Assembly: GCF_001428685.1 (NCBI RefSeq)
Contig: NZ_LMIK01000007.1
Span: forward strand, 187,662 to 251,661
From: Lysobacter sp. Root76
GTDB taxonomy: Bacteria; Pseudomonadota; Gammaproteobacteria; Xanthomonadales; Xanthomonadaceae
DNA length: 64,000 nucleotides
Direction: 5' to 3'
Of the stretch, positions 7,516 through 15,846 are shown in pieces. Every line of letters begins with the position of its first letter. Within the stretch, counting starts at the first letter, position 1. The notes under the pieces were generated by a model. It worked only from the letters and a program-made list of their open reading frames with translations. It had not been told where the DNA came from and ran no database searches. The position numbers and the translations under genes were made by a program.

Positions 7516-9810
7516 GTGTCCGGTCACCTGCACGGCGTAGCTCAAGGCACGCGTACCGATCCCTTGCGCATGCTCGAGGAGATCAAGCGCCTGGCGTTGG
7601 AGCATCTGGGCGGCCTGCCCGGAACCCTGTACGGCCCGATCGAGGACGCCATGAAGGTGGACTCGCTGAAGGGCGACGGCAAGAACCATCAATACGAAGA
7701 ACAAGCCGCATTGTGGGTACTGCGGCAGCATCAGGCTACCCATGTGATGGCGTTCCGCCAGCAGGTGGCCAAGGGCTTCGACGAATTCCGCGCCCTGCGC
7801 ATCCGCAGCGGCGGCGAAGTGCCGATGCGGCTGGTGGACGAGAACCAGCTCGAGTTCGACCTGGCCGGCGAGCGCCTGACCGAGTCCCTGTGCGGCCGCT
7901 ACGCGCGCCCGCTGGACATGGTCCAGGGCCGCTTGCTCGCGGTCTCCGAGGCCATGCACCTGGCACCCGGCCCTAATCCGATCGGCCCGCAGCGCCTGGT
8001 CGCGGCCTTCGTCGAGACCTTCGTCGACGCGCAGCTGCCCGAGCCGCTGCGCGCACGCCTGTTCCGCCAGTACGAATACGAGCTGGCGCGCCTGCTGGGC
8101 GACCTGTACGGCCGGGTCAACACCCTGCTGTCCAGCAACGGCTACGGGGTCGGGATGGGTCCGAGCCTGAGCCCGAAGCCGCCGCGCGAGACGGTCCGCG
8201 AGCGCGGCTACGGCGACTTCGATCCGAATCACGGCGCGGGCTTTGGGGAGCCTGCGCCGAACGCCAACGCGTACGGCGCGTATGGCGGCGCGTCCCCCGG
8301 TTCCGCGCCGAACGGCGGCCATGCCGCCCAACACGAACCCCAACGTCCGCCGATGTCGCCCAGCGATATCGCGGCCATGGCCAGTGAGCTCGCCGATTTG
8401 CGCAGTCAATTGCATGCCTGGCGCGAAGGACTGATGCGGTCCGACGCCGTCCCCCACGCCCATGCCCCGCAACGCACGATGGCCCCGCGCCGCGAGCTGC
8501 GCATCGACGAAGTCGTCAGCGTCGCCTCGCTGCTGCAAGCCGAACCGCCGGACGCGTTCGCGCGCGCCCTGGCCGTGTCCGGGCGCCTGGGCGAGAGCAT
8601 CCGCGACCATCTGCACGATGGTGCGCGGCGGCTCGGCCTGAATCCCGACCAGACTTGCTTCAGCGCCGAAGAGGACGACGCGATCGACCTGGTCGCGCTG
8701 CTGTTCGATTCGCTGTTCCGCAACCACGCCCTGCAGGACCGCGCGCGCCGCTTGTATGCGCGCCTGGTGCTGCCTTACGTCAAGGTCGCACTGACCGACA
8801 ACGAAGTGTTCGTGAAGCGCGAACACCCGGCGCGCCGTCTGCTCGATGCCATCACCGAAGCCTGCGAAGGCAACGACGGCGAGACCCCGCAGGACCGCGA
8901 GCTGCTGGACCGCGCCACCGAGATCTCGCAGCGGATCGTCGCCGACTACAACGAAGACGTGGCCGTGTTCGAAATGGCCCACGCCGAACTCGACGCACTG
9001 CTGTCGCAGCAGCGGCGCCGGGTCGAGCTGCAGGAGCAGCGCGCGGCCAAGGCCACCTACGGCCGCGAGCGCCTCGGCGCGGCGCGCAGCCAGGCCGACA
9101 GCGCCCTGCGCGAGCGTCTGGCCGAACCGCCGCTGACCCAGGCCGTGGCCGATTTCCTCGCCATGCCCTGGCGCCATCACCTGGTCCAGACCCTGCTGCG
9201 CGAAGGCGGCGAAGCGCGCCGCGACGAAGCCCTGTCGCTGGGCGACGCCCTGATCGAAGCCGATCGCCTGGCCGCCGAGCAGCGCGGCCGCGAACTGGCC
9301 GATCGCCTGATCGCGCTGCAACCGCTGATCGTGCAGTGCCTGGCCAGCTCCGGCCTGGACGACAGCGCCGCCCAGCACGGCATGGCCGGACTGGTGCGGG
9401 CCCTGGCGACGCCGGATTCGGCGCGCCGCACGCGCCCGGCCTCGCCGCTGCCCGCGGCCGAGGACGAAGCCGTCGAGGAAACCCGTCGCTACCTGCCGCC
9501 GGGCAAGGACGTATCCCAGCACGATCCGGTCCTGGCCGAGCGCATGCGCGGCCTGGATCCGGGTGACTGGCTGCGCCTGACCGACCTGCAGGGCGAGCAG
9601 ATCGCGGCCAAGGTGGCCTGGGTCAGCCCGCTGACCTCGCGCTACCTGCTGGTCAACCGCCGCGGCCTGCGCGTGTTCGCGGCCTCGCCGGAAGAACTGG
9701 CGATCCTGGCCGGCGAAGGCCGGCTCAGCATCGGTGCCGAGCGCAACGCCTTCGACGAGGCCATGCGTCAGGTCCGCCGCCATCTGGATCGCGCGGTCGG
9801 CCATCGGTAA
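7516..9810 (+). CDS. DUF1631 family protein
   Basis: A 764-residue cytoplasmic protein. I recognise the DUF1631 family from the N-terminal pattern (QATHVMAFRQQVAKGFDEF, RLVDENQLE) and the C-terminal GLDPGDWLRL / SRYLLVNRRGLRV block, which resembles a small beta-barrel. Some databases mislabel the family thymidine phosphorylase; no such active site is seen. A low-complexity Gly/Ala/Pro/Asn linker lies around residues 215-285. I chose GTG 7516, with AGGGGA at 7503-7508, over an upstream GTG at 7387 lacking a ribosome site. The last 15 codons including the stop lie inside a 233-bp tandem duplication. Function unknown. Confidence 0.8.
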   Translation: MSGHLHGVAQGTRTDPLRMLEEIKRLALEHLGGLPGTLYGPIEDAMKVDSLKGDGKNHQYEEQAALWVLRQHQATHVMAFRQQVAKGFDEFRALRIRSGGEVPMRLVDENQLEFDLAGERLTESLCGRYARPLDMVQGRLLAVSEAMHLAPGPNPIGPQRLVAAFVETFVDAQLPEPLRARLFRQYEYELARLLGDLYGRVNTLLSSNGYGVGMGPSLSPKPPRETVRERGYGDFDPNHGAGFGEPAPNANAYGAYGGASPGSAPNGGHAAQHEPQRPPMSPSDIAAMASELADLRSQLHAWREGLMRSDAVPHAHAPQRTMAPRRELRIDEVVSVASLLQAEPPDAFARALAVSGRLGESIRDHLHDGARRLGLNPDQTCFSAEEDDAIDLVALLFDSLFRNHALQDRARRLYARLVLPYVKVALTDNEVFVKREHPARRLLDAITEACEGNDGETPQDRELLDRATEISQRIVADYNEDVAVFEMAHAELDALLSQQRRRVELQEQRAAKATYGRERLGAARSQADSALRERLAEPPLTQAVADFLAMPWRHHLVQTLLREGGEARRDEALSLGDALIEADRLAAEQRGRELADRLIALQPLIVQCLASSGLDDSAAQHGMAGLVRALATPDSARRTRPASPLPAAEDEAVEETRRYLPPGKDVSQHDPVLAERMRGLDPGDWLRLTDLQGEQIAAKVAWVSPLTSRYLLVNRRGLRVFAASPEELAILAGEGRLSIGAERNAFDEAMRQVRRHLDRAVGHR

Positions 9811-10229
9811 AGGCTGGGAACTGGTAAAAGCAGGAAGTAGTAACGAGTGGGATGCCAGCTGCTGGGTTTCCGGGGCCGGTTGGTGGCTGGCGTTCTCACT
9901 GCTTTCCGATTCCTCTTCTGTTCGTCCCTGTAAGAGGGGACTCCCGCCGTCGCCAGCCGTACTCCGTTCTTACTGGTTCCTGCCCCCACTAGTTCCTGCG
10001 TCAGGTCCACCGCCATCTGGATCGCGCGGTCGGCCATCGGTAAAGGCTGGGAACTGGTAAAAGCAGGAAGTAGTAACGAGTGGGATGCCGGCTGCTGGGT
10101 TTCCGGGGCCGGTTGGTGGCTGGCTGGCGCTCTCACTGCTTTCCGATTCCTCCTCTGCTCGTCCCTGTAAGAGGGGACTCTCGCCGTCGCCAGCCGTACT
10201 CCGTTCTTACTCGTTCCTGCCCCACTAGT
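9764..10229 (+). repeat. Two tandem copies of a 233-bp unit, including the 3' end of the DUF1631 gene
   Basis: Unit 1 (9764-9996) and unit 2 (9997 to about 10229) align over their whole length with a few substitutions and a 4-nt insertion in the second (GGCTGGCG for GGCG). The unit starts inside the DUF1631 coding sequence, so unit 2 carries a second copy of the last codons and stop. The rest is a non-coding AT-poor element with partly inverted ends (GGGAACTGGTAAAAGCAGG against CCTGCCCCACTAGTTCC). No gene is seen in 9811-10288. Confidence 0.9.
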
Positions 10230-10288
10230 TCCTAGCCTTATTCGGCTACGATGCGGCGAGACACCCATTACCGGGCATGGAGCGAAGC

Positions 10289-11392
10289 ATGGCGGGCATC
10301 AGCATAGGCGTTGCGAGCGAAACCGCGGCGGGCGAACGGCGCGTCGCGCTGACCCCGGAAACCTGCAAGAAGCTCGTCGCGCGCGGTGCGCGCGTGCGCG
10401 TGCAACGCGGGGCCGGTCGTGCCGCCAGCTTCGGCGACGAGGCCTACGTCCAGGCCGGCGCCGAACTCGCCGACGATGCCGCCGCCGCGCTCAACGACGC
10501 CGATTTGGTGCTGTGCGTGCAACCGCCCGACGCCGCGACCCTGGGGCGCCTGCGCGAAGGCGCGGTGCTGGTCGGCTCGCTCGCGCCGCAGGCCGATGCC
10601 GCGCGCGGCGAAGCGATCAGCGCGCGCGGACTGATCGCGTTCCCGCTGGAGCGCCTGCCGCGCACCACCCGCGCCCAGGCCATGGACGTGCTCAGCTCGC
10701 AGGCCGGCATGGCCGGTTACAAGGCGGTGCTGATCGCCGCGCAACTGGCGCCGCGCTTCTTCCCGATGCTGACCACCGCCGCCGGCACCATCCGCCCGTC
10801 CAAGGTGCTGATCGTCGGCGCCGGCGTCGCCGGCCTGCAGGCGGTCGCCACCGCCAAGCGCCTGGGCGCGCAGGTCGAAGGTTTCGATGTCCGTCCCGAG
10901 ACGCGCGAGCAGATCGAATCCCTGGGCGGCAAGTTCCTCGACCTGGGCGTCAGCGCCGCGGGCGAGGGCGGCTACGCGCGCCAGCTCACCGAGGAAGAGC
11001 GCGCCGAGCAGCAGCGCCGCCTCGGCGAACACCTGAAGAACATCGACGTGATCGTCTGCACCGCGGCCGTGCCCGGCCGTCCGGCGCCGAAGATCATCAG
11101 CGCCGCGATGGTCGCCGGCATGAAGCCCGGCAGCGTGCTGGTCGACCTGGCCGCCGAGACCGGCGGCAATTGCGAACTCACCCGTCCGGGCGAAACCGTC
11201 GATGTCGACGGCGTGACCATCGCCGGCCCGCTCAACCTGGCCAGCAGCGGTGCGGTCCACGCCAGCGAGATGTACGCGCGCAACGTGTTCAACTTCGTCA
11301 GCCTGTTCGTCGACGGCGGCGAACTGAAGTTCGACTGGAGCGACGAGCTGCTGGCCAAGACGGTGTGGCCGGAGCGGGCGGCCGCGGTGTGA
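10289..11392 (+). CDS. pntAa: NAD(P) transhydrogenase subunit alpha part 1 (PntAa, NAD-binding domain I)
   Basis: A 367-residue soluble NAD(H)-binding subunit of the three-subunit proton-translocating transhydrogenase, which couples hydride transfer from NADH to NADP+ with proton entry. The N-terminus GERRVALTPET, the RTTRAQAMDVLSSQAG block and the Rossmann motif GAGVAGLQA (177-185) are typical. ATG 10289 is preferred because GGAG at 10279-10282 is well spaced; an in-frame ATG at 10277 lacks a site. The partner genes pntAb and pntB are not adjacent but about 4.5 kb downstream. The stop overlaps the next gene's GTG start. Confidence 0.95.
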   Translation: MAGISIGVASETAAGERRVALTPETCKKLVARGARVRVQRGAGRAASFGDEAYVQAGAELADDAAAALNDADLVLCVQPPDAATLGRLREGAVLVGSLAPQADAARGEAISARGLIAFPLERLPRTTRAQAMDVLSSQAGMAGYKAVLIAAQLAPRFFPMLTTAAGTIRPSKVLIVGAGVAGLQAVATAKRLGAQVEGFDVRPETREQIESLGGKFLDLGVSAAGEGGYARQLTEEERAEQQRRLGEHLKNIDVIVCTAAVPGRPAPKIISAAMVAGMKPGSVLVDLAAETGGNCELTRPGETVDVDGVTIAGPLNLASSGAVHASEMYARNVFNFVSLFVDGGELKFDWSDELLAKTVWPERAAAV

Positions 11393-11904
11393 ATTCCGCG
11401 ACTCCGGACCAGGCCTCGTTCGAGGTCCGATTCCGCTACAGCTTTTGGGACCGGCTCCGCTCCGGCCTGGTGATGTCGTTCCAGACCCCTTGGGGCGCCC
11501 TGACTTTCCTGGCGTTCCCCTTGGCTGCGTTGGCACTGCTGTCGCTCTACTGGTACGAAGGCCTGCCGATCGGTGGGCTTTTCGTGGTCTCGATCGCGGC
11601 TGCGATGTCCTTCCCGTTGTTGTTGCAGGCCTGCTTCGCGATCGCAGTGCACTTCTTCGGTATGCACAAGGATCGTACCTACCAGTACCACTTCGGCGAC
11701 TTCGGCTTGCGGGCCTGCAGCGACGTCGAGGAATGGACGCAATCCTGGAAGGCGATCACGCGGGTGAAGCGTCAGGGCGGCTTCTTGCTGCTGTTTTTCT
11801 CGCGCGGCCGCGCGCATTGCCTGCCCTCTCGACAGCTGCAGCAGCAAGGGGCCCTGGAGCCGATCCTGTCCCTGGCCCGCGCGCACGGCGTCCGCGGCGC
11901 CTGA
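11389..11904 (+). CDS. YcxB-like membrane protein, unknown function
   Basis: A 171-residue protein with two predicted membrane helices (about residues 40-60, LTFLAFPLAALALLSLYW, and 65-90), followed by a soluble C-terminal domain (YQYHFGDFGLRACSD, FLLLFFSRGRAHCLPSRQL) like the YcxB C-terminal domain of small membrane proteins. GTG 11389 overlaps the pntAa TGA as GTGA, so translation is coupled to the transhydrogenase subunit. Nothing known links YcxB-like proteins to transhydrogenase; the coupling may simply reflect operon rearrangement. Confidence 0.75.
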   Translation: MNSATPDQASFEVRFRYSFWDRLRSGLVMSFQTPWGALTFLAFPLAALALLSLYWYEGLPIGGLFVVSIAAAMSFPLLLQACFAIAVHFFGMHKDRTYQYHFGDFGLRACSDVEEWTQSWKAITRVKRQGGFLLLFFSRGRAHCLPSRQLQQQGALEPILSLARAHGVRGA

Positions 11905-11995
11905 TCGCCTGCGGCGAGCCGCTGTTCGGCCCTCGGCTGCGCGCGCTTAACCTGGGGGTATGCATCCTGCTGGCGTCCTCTAGCGGAGCCCCGGC

Positions 11996-12262
11996 ATGGA
12001 CGACGACCTCGACACGATGACGATCGAGCGATTGCGCGAGGAAGTGCGGCGCCTGCGCGCCGGCATCCGCGCCCACCGCGACAGCAGCCTGCACGAACTG
12101 TGCTGGCACCATCCGCAGCTGTGGGAACTGCTGCCGGAGCCTACTCGGGCTGAGATCGCAGTGCCGGAGTGGCCGGCCTTCATGCGCGGCTGCGTGCGCT
12201 ACCGGCAGTCGCTGGACCGGCAGCGGCCGGACGCGCCGCGGGTGGATATCGAAGCCGAGTGA
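11996..12262 (+). CDS. Small conserved hypothetical protein
   Basis: An 88-residue acidic protein with an N-terminal helix (IERLREEVRRLRAGIRAHRD) and a distinctive HELCWHHPQLWELLPE segment followed by PAFMRGCVRYRQSLD. I recall similar conserved hypotheticals in xanthomonads but no function. ATG 11996 follows AGCGGAG. It stands alone, in the same direction as the preceding genes, 91 bp after the YcxB-like gene. The Trp/His/Cys-rich motif might bind a metal or a protein partner; this is speculation. Confidence 0.65.
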   Translation: MDDDLDTMTIERLREEVRRLRAGIRAHRDSSLHELCWHHPQLWELLPEPTRAEIAVPEWPAFMRGCVRYRQSLDRQRPDAPRVDIEAE

Positions 12263-12285
12263 GCCGCCTGCGCGCAGGCATCGCG

Positions 12286-12488
12286 TGCGATGGTTTGCGG
12301 AAGAGGGCGACGATGCGGTTGTCACCGCATCCTACGGTCGTCGACGACGTGGCCGGACGCTTGTCCGCCAGGCGCTACGTAGGATGCGGTAAGCCGCAGG
12401 CGCACCGCATCGCGCGGCGGTGGTGGTGGTGGTGCGATGGTTTCCGGAAGAGGGCGGCGATGCGGTCGCCGCCGCATCCTGCGGGTCG
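12286..12488 (+). repeat. Imperfect direct repeats of a dispersed GGATGCGG/CCGCATC element
   Basis: Copy 1 (12286-12340) and copy 2 (12433-12488) share TGCGATGGTTT-CGGAAGAGGGCG and a GATGCGGT...CCGCATCCT palindrome. Between them (12379 onward) is an inverted-repeat unit TAGGATGCGG-TAAGCCGCAG-CGCACCGCATC. A relative of this unit occurs again at 26416-26450. No gene is seen between 12263 and 12509. Confidence 0.75.
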
Positions 12489-12509
12489 AACGCGGCTCGA
12501 TCCGCCGCG

Positions 12510-13112
12510 CTACGCAGCCTTCAAGCGATCAGTCGACAGTTTCGCGATACGCCAGAACAGGCTCGCATCGCCAGCGGCCCGAGCGGAGAGCATCGCGCCG
12601 TGGATGGATGCCATGAAAACGTCCGCTTCGGCGGCCGGCGTTTCGGTCAAACGCATCGTGCCCGTCGCCGCGCCTTCTTCCATGGTCGCGGCCAGCCAGG
12701 CCTGTAGGTCGTGGAAGTGGCCCATGACCTGATCGGCGACCTCGACGGGAATCGCCGGGAGTTCCGCGGCGAGCAGCGCGCAGATGCAGATGGGCGGGTT
12801 GGCGTCCTGGATGCATTCGGCCCAGTAGCGGCTGTAGGCGACCAGCCGCGCGAACGGATCGGGGATCGATTGCTGCAGCGACTGCAGGCCCTGGCGCATC
12901 GCGGCGCGGTGCAGGGCGACCGTCGCGGTGACCAGGTCCGCCTTGGCGGGAAAGTGATGATGGATGCTGGCTTTCCTGACGTTCACCGACTCGGCGATGT
13001 CCGCGTAGCTGAAGCCGTTGTATCCGCCCAAGGCCAGCAGCTCATTGGTGCGGCGAATGATCTGCTGGGCCTTCGGCGAATACGTCGCCTGCGATTCGGT
13101 TGCTGCCGTCAT
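12510..13112 (-). CDS. TetR/AcrR family transcriptional regulator
   Basis: A 200-residue regulator. The N-terminal helix-turn-helix is at about residues 10-55 (IIRRTNELLALGGYNG, ADIAESVNVRKASIHHHFP), with a ligand-binding C-terminal domain. Cys-rich ICICALLAAELPAIP and the pattern LARLVAYSRYW are seen in TetR proteins of the NemR-like branch that sense electrophiles, but I cannot assign a ligand. It lies 7 bp downstream of the membrane-protein gene on the same strand, so the pair is probably one operon controlled from the palindrome at 13629-13646. Confidence 0.88.
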   Translation of the reverse strand: MTAATESQATYSPKAQQIIRRTNELLALGGYNGFSYADIAESVNVRKASIHHHFPAKADLVTATVALHRAAMRQGLQSLQQSIPDPFARLVAYSRYWAECIQDANPPICICALLAAELPAIPVEVADQVMGHFHDLQAWLAATMEEGAATGTMRLTETPAAEADVFMASIHGAMLSARAAGDASLFWRIAKLSTDRLKAA

Positions 13113-13119
13113 CGATCGC

Positions 13120-13596
13120 TCATCGGGTTCGTTGCTTGTATAGCGCACGCATCTGCAAAGGGACGCCCACGATCAGCGCCAACAGCACGAGGCCCTGGAC
13201 GCTCAGCAGCAAGGGATCCTTCAGATCGGTAACCAGCGGGTCGCCGACAGGGAGCCTGCGCAAGCTTTCCGTCACCGTGGGCACCATCAGCAGGAACACG
13301 CTGAGGCTCAGCGAAACGGTCTGGAAGTAGATCCAGGGCCGCTGTGCGGGCCGCCACTTGGCCAGACCGTAGCCGGTCAGCAGTACCACCAGCGTGACGG
13401 TGGCCAGGATCAGGCTGACCGGCTGCTGCGCGATCGGATACACCGTCAGCGCGCCCAGCAGCATGAACCAGAAATAGGCGCGCCCCGGTGTCGTCTCCGG
13501 AGCGATCCGTCCGTACTTCAGCAGCATGTAGGCCGCGAGCGGAATCGCCGGGAGGCTTCCCAGCGTGTGCAGCCAGCCGATCGGTGAAATACCCAT
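13120..13596 (-). CDS. Four-helix integral membrane protein, unknown
   Basis: A 158-residue hydrophobic protein with four likely transmembrane segments (about residues 10-28, 42-62, 66-82 and 128-150). The N-terminus GWLHTLGSLPAIPLAAYMLL and a conserved-looking TPGRAYFWFMLLGALTVYPI resemble small DUF-type inner-membrane proteins that accompany TetR regulators. No catalytic motif is visible. It is the first gene of a two-gene unit with the TetR regulator and has an operator-like palindrome 33-50 bp upstream of its start. Confidence 0.75.
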   Translation of the reverse strand: MGISPIGWLHTLGSLPAIPLAAYMLLKYGRIAPETTPGRAYFWFMLLGALTVYPIAQQPVSLILATVTLVVLLTGYGLAKWRPAQRPWIYFQTVSLSLSVFLLMVPTVTESLRRLPVGDPLVTDLKDPLLLSVQGLVLLALIVGVPLQMRALYKQRTR

Positions 13597-13628
13597 GTGA
13601 CGGTCCGCTTTGATGAGGTGTCGTCAAT

Positions 13629-13646
13629 CTACCAACTAGTAGGTAG
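13629..13646 (-). promoter_or_regulatory. Operator-like palindrome upstream of the membrane-protein/TetR operon
   Basis: CTACCAACTAGTAGGTAG is an 18-bp near-perfect palindrome (CTACC-n-ACTAGT-n-GGTAG). On the minus strand TTGACG (13655-13650) and TAGATT (13631-13626), 18 bp apart, form a plausible -35/-10 pair, with the palindrome filling the spacer and part of the -10. This is the classic place for a TetR-type repressor to block RNA polymerase, so autoregulation by the TetR gene here is likely. There is no experimental support. Confidence 0.6.
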
Positions 13647-13856
13647 GCTCGTCAACGGGCCTCACTGATCGCCGGACCGGGCGGTTTTCTGGTGTCGATG
13701 CCGTGCGCACGCCGCTGAGCGACGCGCGACCGATTCCTCATCCCTGCCAGGCGCGTGTCCCGTGATTCAGCGCCGTGCCGCGGGCGCGCCGGCGAGCGGG
13801 GTACGGACATTCCGCGTGCGTCGGCGCAACAGGCTTCGAGGCCGCGTCGCCGCCGC

Positions 13857-14354
13857 TCAGCGCTCCGGCCGGGCCTCGTCCCTGGAATCGCGGCGCGAGA
13901 GGTCGCCCGCCTTGGGCGCGTTCCGCTGCATCCACTCGCGGCGCTGCTCCGGCGTCATCGCGCGCCAGCGCTCGCGCAGCGCTTCGCGCTCGGCGTCGCT
14001 GAGATTGCGCATGCGGCCGAACAGCGCGCGCGCTTCCTCGCGCTGCTCCGGGTTCATGCCTTCCCAGCGGCGCATGCCGTGGCGCGCGCGCTTGCGCTCG
14101 TCCGGGCTCATCTGCTGCCAGCGGCGGGCGTGATCGAGCATGCGCTGGCGTTCGTCGGGCTCGGCGTTCCAGCGGTCGCGCACCGGCGCGATCAACTGCT
14201 CGCGTTGCTGCGGGCTGAGTTGTTCCCAGGCCGGCGGCGGCGCGGCGCCCTTGGGCGCGCGCGCCTGCGGACCGCCGGCGAACGCGGGGGCTGCGGTCAG
14301 CAGAGTCAGGGCGAGCGCGACGGTCAGGGCAGGGCGGAACGGAAGGCGGAACAT
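13857..14354 (-). CDS. DUF3106-type periplasmic protein
   Basis: A 165-residue exported protein. A signal peptide (FRLPFRPALTVALALTLLTAAPAFA) is followed by repeated helical units built on WxxLSPQQREQL, WQQMSPDERKRARHGMRRWEGMNPEQR and WRAMTPEQRREWMQ, the pattern of the DUF3106 family. The repeats resemble the LTxxQ-type helices of Spy/CpxP periplasmic chaperones, but homology to them is not established. It is the last gene of the sigma-factor operon, suggesting it is envelope-stress related. Confidence 0.82.
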   Translation of the reverse strand: MFRLPFRPALTVALALTLLTAAPAFAGGPQARAPKGAAPPPAWEQLSPQQREQLIAPVRDRWNAEPDERQRMLDHARRWQQMSPDERKRARHGMRRWEGMNPEQREEARALFGRMRNLSDAEREALRERWRAMTPEQRREWMQRNAPKAGDLSRRDSRDEARPER

Positions 14355-14359
14355 GCGGC

Positions 14360-14776
14360 TTACTCCGTTGCGGGCAGGTCGTCGGCGGACGCCAGCCACA
14401 GGTAGAAATCGGGATTCTCGTCCAGCGACGCCAACGCCGTGGCGTTGTCGTAGGCGGCGGCCTCGGGTGCGGGCAGCATCGCGACCGGGGGCGTCGCCAC
14501 CGGCGGGGCGGCGGTCTGCGGCGCGCGCTGCAGCTGCACGCCGATCGCCAGCGCGAACACCGCCGCGCAACCGCTGGCCAGGGCCCAGCCCAGGCCGCGG
14601 CGCGGCGCGCGCGCGCGTTCGACGCTGGCGTGCCGGGCCGTGCGCAGGCGCGCGCGGGTGGCCGGGGACACGGTGCCCAGCGCCTGCCGATGCAGGGCGC
14701 GGGCGGCCTCGTCGAAGCGGCGCTCGTCGTCGCCGGTGCCCGGGTCGGCGCCGTAGCGCGGGTCGTTGCGGTTCAT
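14360..14776 (-). CDS. Putative anti-sigma-factor-like single-pass membrane protein
   Basis: A 138-residue protein with a charged cytoplasmic N-terminus (about residues 1-50), one transmembrane helix (GWALASGCAAVFALAIGVQL) and a periplasmic tail rich in Ala/Pro ending in PDFYLWLASADDLPATE. Size, topology and an ATGA overlap with the upstream ECF sigma gene fit an anti-sigma or sigma-coupled DUF3619-like protein. No ZAS (HxxxCxxC) zinc motif is present, so the anti-sigma role rests on context only. Confidence 0.7.
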   Translation of the reverse strand: MNRNDPRYGADPGTGDDERRFDEAARALHRQALGTVSPATRARLRTARHASVERARAPRRGLGWALASGCAAVFALAIGVQLQRAPQTAAPPVATPPVAMLPAPEAAAYDNATALASLDENPDFYLWLASADDLPATE

Positions 14777-15354
14777 CGCCAGTCCTCCAGTTGTCGCTGC
14801 AGCGCTTCGCGCGCGCGCGACAGATGCGTCTTCACCGCGCCTTCGCTGCAACCCATCGCCCGCGCGGTCGTGGCGACGTCGAGTTCTTCCAGTACGCGCA
14901 GGCTGAACGCCTCGCGTTGCCGGCGCGGCAGGGTGCCCAGCGCATCGGCGAGTTTTGCGTAGGCCTCGCGGCCGTCGTGGGTGCGCGCCGGGTCGGGGCC
15001 GTCGTCGGCCCAGTCCAGCGGAGTTTCGTCGTCGCGCGCGGCCGGCATCAGCCAGCGCAGCCGGAACGTGCGCCGGCGCTGCACATCGACGATGCGGCTG
15101 CGCAGGATGCTCCAGAACAGCGGCGTCCATTCCGCGGCCGGCCGCTCGCCGTAGCCGAGCATCTTCATCATCGCGTCCTGGACCGCGTCCAGCGCGTCGT
15201 CGCGCTGGCGCAGTCCGAGTTCGGCGAAACGGAACGCACGCGTGCCGATGCCGGCGAGGAATTCCTCCAGCGTCGCGGGGCTGCGCTCGGTCGCGCCGGC
15301 GGGCGGCGCGACCAGAGCCAGATCGTCGGCTTCGGCGGACACGATTTGCAGCAT
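14773..15354 (-). CDS. ECF-type RNA polymerase sigma factor
   Basis: A 193-residue sigma-70 family protein. Region 2 covers about residues 30-95 (DALDAVQDAMMKML and FWSILRSRIVDVQRR) and region 4 about residues 128-185 (LPRRQREAFSLRVLEELD, MGCSEGAVKTHLSRARE), an intact DNA-binding helix-turn-helix. ATG 15354 is preferred; an in-frame TTG three codons earlier is possible. It heads the run with the single-pass membrane protein and the DUF3106 protein and lies 12 nt after the Arg/Asp-rich secreted protein gene, so all four are probably co-transcribed. The inducing signal is unknown. Confidence 0.88.
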   Translation of the reverse strand: MLQIVSAEADDLALVAPPAGATERSPATLEEFLAGIGTRAFRFAELGLRQRDDALDAVQDAMMKMLGYGERPAAEWTPLFWSILRSRIVDVQRRRTFRLRWLMPAARDDETPLDWADDGPDPARTHDGREAYAKLADALGTLPRRQREAFSLRVLEELDVATTARAMGCSEGAVKTHLSRAREALQRQLEDWR

Positions 15355-15366
15355 ACGGCTCAAGGC

Positions 15367-15711
15367 TTAATGCCGGCGGTCCCAGCGGCGGTCGTAACGT
15401 TCGCCGCGGCGTTCCCAGCGCGCTTCGGCCAGGTCGCCGCGACGGTCCAGGCGGGCCTCGGCGCGCTCGCCGTGACGGTCGACGCGGGCGGCGGCGCGCG
15501 CGTGGCCGTGCGCGGCCAGGACCTGGGCGTGACGGTCGCTGCGGGCCTCGATGCGGTCGCCGCGATGGTCCAGGCGGCGGTCGATGCGCTCGCCATGGCG
15601 TTCCATGCGGTGCTCGACCCGGTCGCCACGGTCGCCGGCGACGGCATTGCCGGCCAAGCCCAGGGCGGCGCCCAGGCAGACCAGAGCGAGCAGATAAGGT
15701 GTGCGCTTCAT
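15367..15711 (-). CDS. Secreted Arg/Asp/His-rich repetitive protein
   Basis: A 114-residue exported protein: signal peptide to about residue 30 (KRTPYLLALVCLGAALGLAG), then about 85 residues almost entirely of Arg, Asp, Glu, His and Ala in imperfect units such as RGDRVEHRMERHGERIDRR, RGDRIEARSDRHAQ and RRGDLAEARWERRGERYDRR. The product is a highly charged, probably helical or disordered periplasmic polypeptide with many His. No family is recognised. It is the first gene upstream of the ECF sigma factor. Strong purine/GC bias in the repeats makes the frame look coding on both strands, but only this frame has a signal peptide. Confidence 0.65.
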   Translation of the reverse strand: MKRTPYLLALVCLGAALGLAGNAVAGDRGDRVEHRMERHGERIDRRLDHRGDRIEARSDRHAQVLAAHGHARAAARVDRHGERAEARLDRRGDLAEARWERRGERYDRRWDRRH

Positions 15712-15846
15712 GTGGTTTTCCTCGTCGGCGGATGCGTTTCGACCCCTGTGAGGAGGCAAACGCCCGGCCGTCGCTGCGGTTGACAACGCTGGCGCCCGGT
15801 TCATGGAACGTTATGATGCGGAAGACATCGCATGGGGAAGGCAAAG

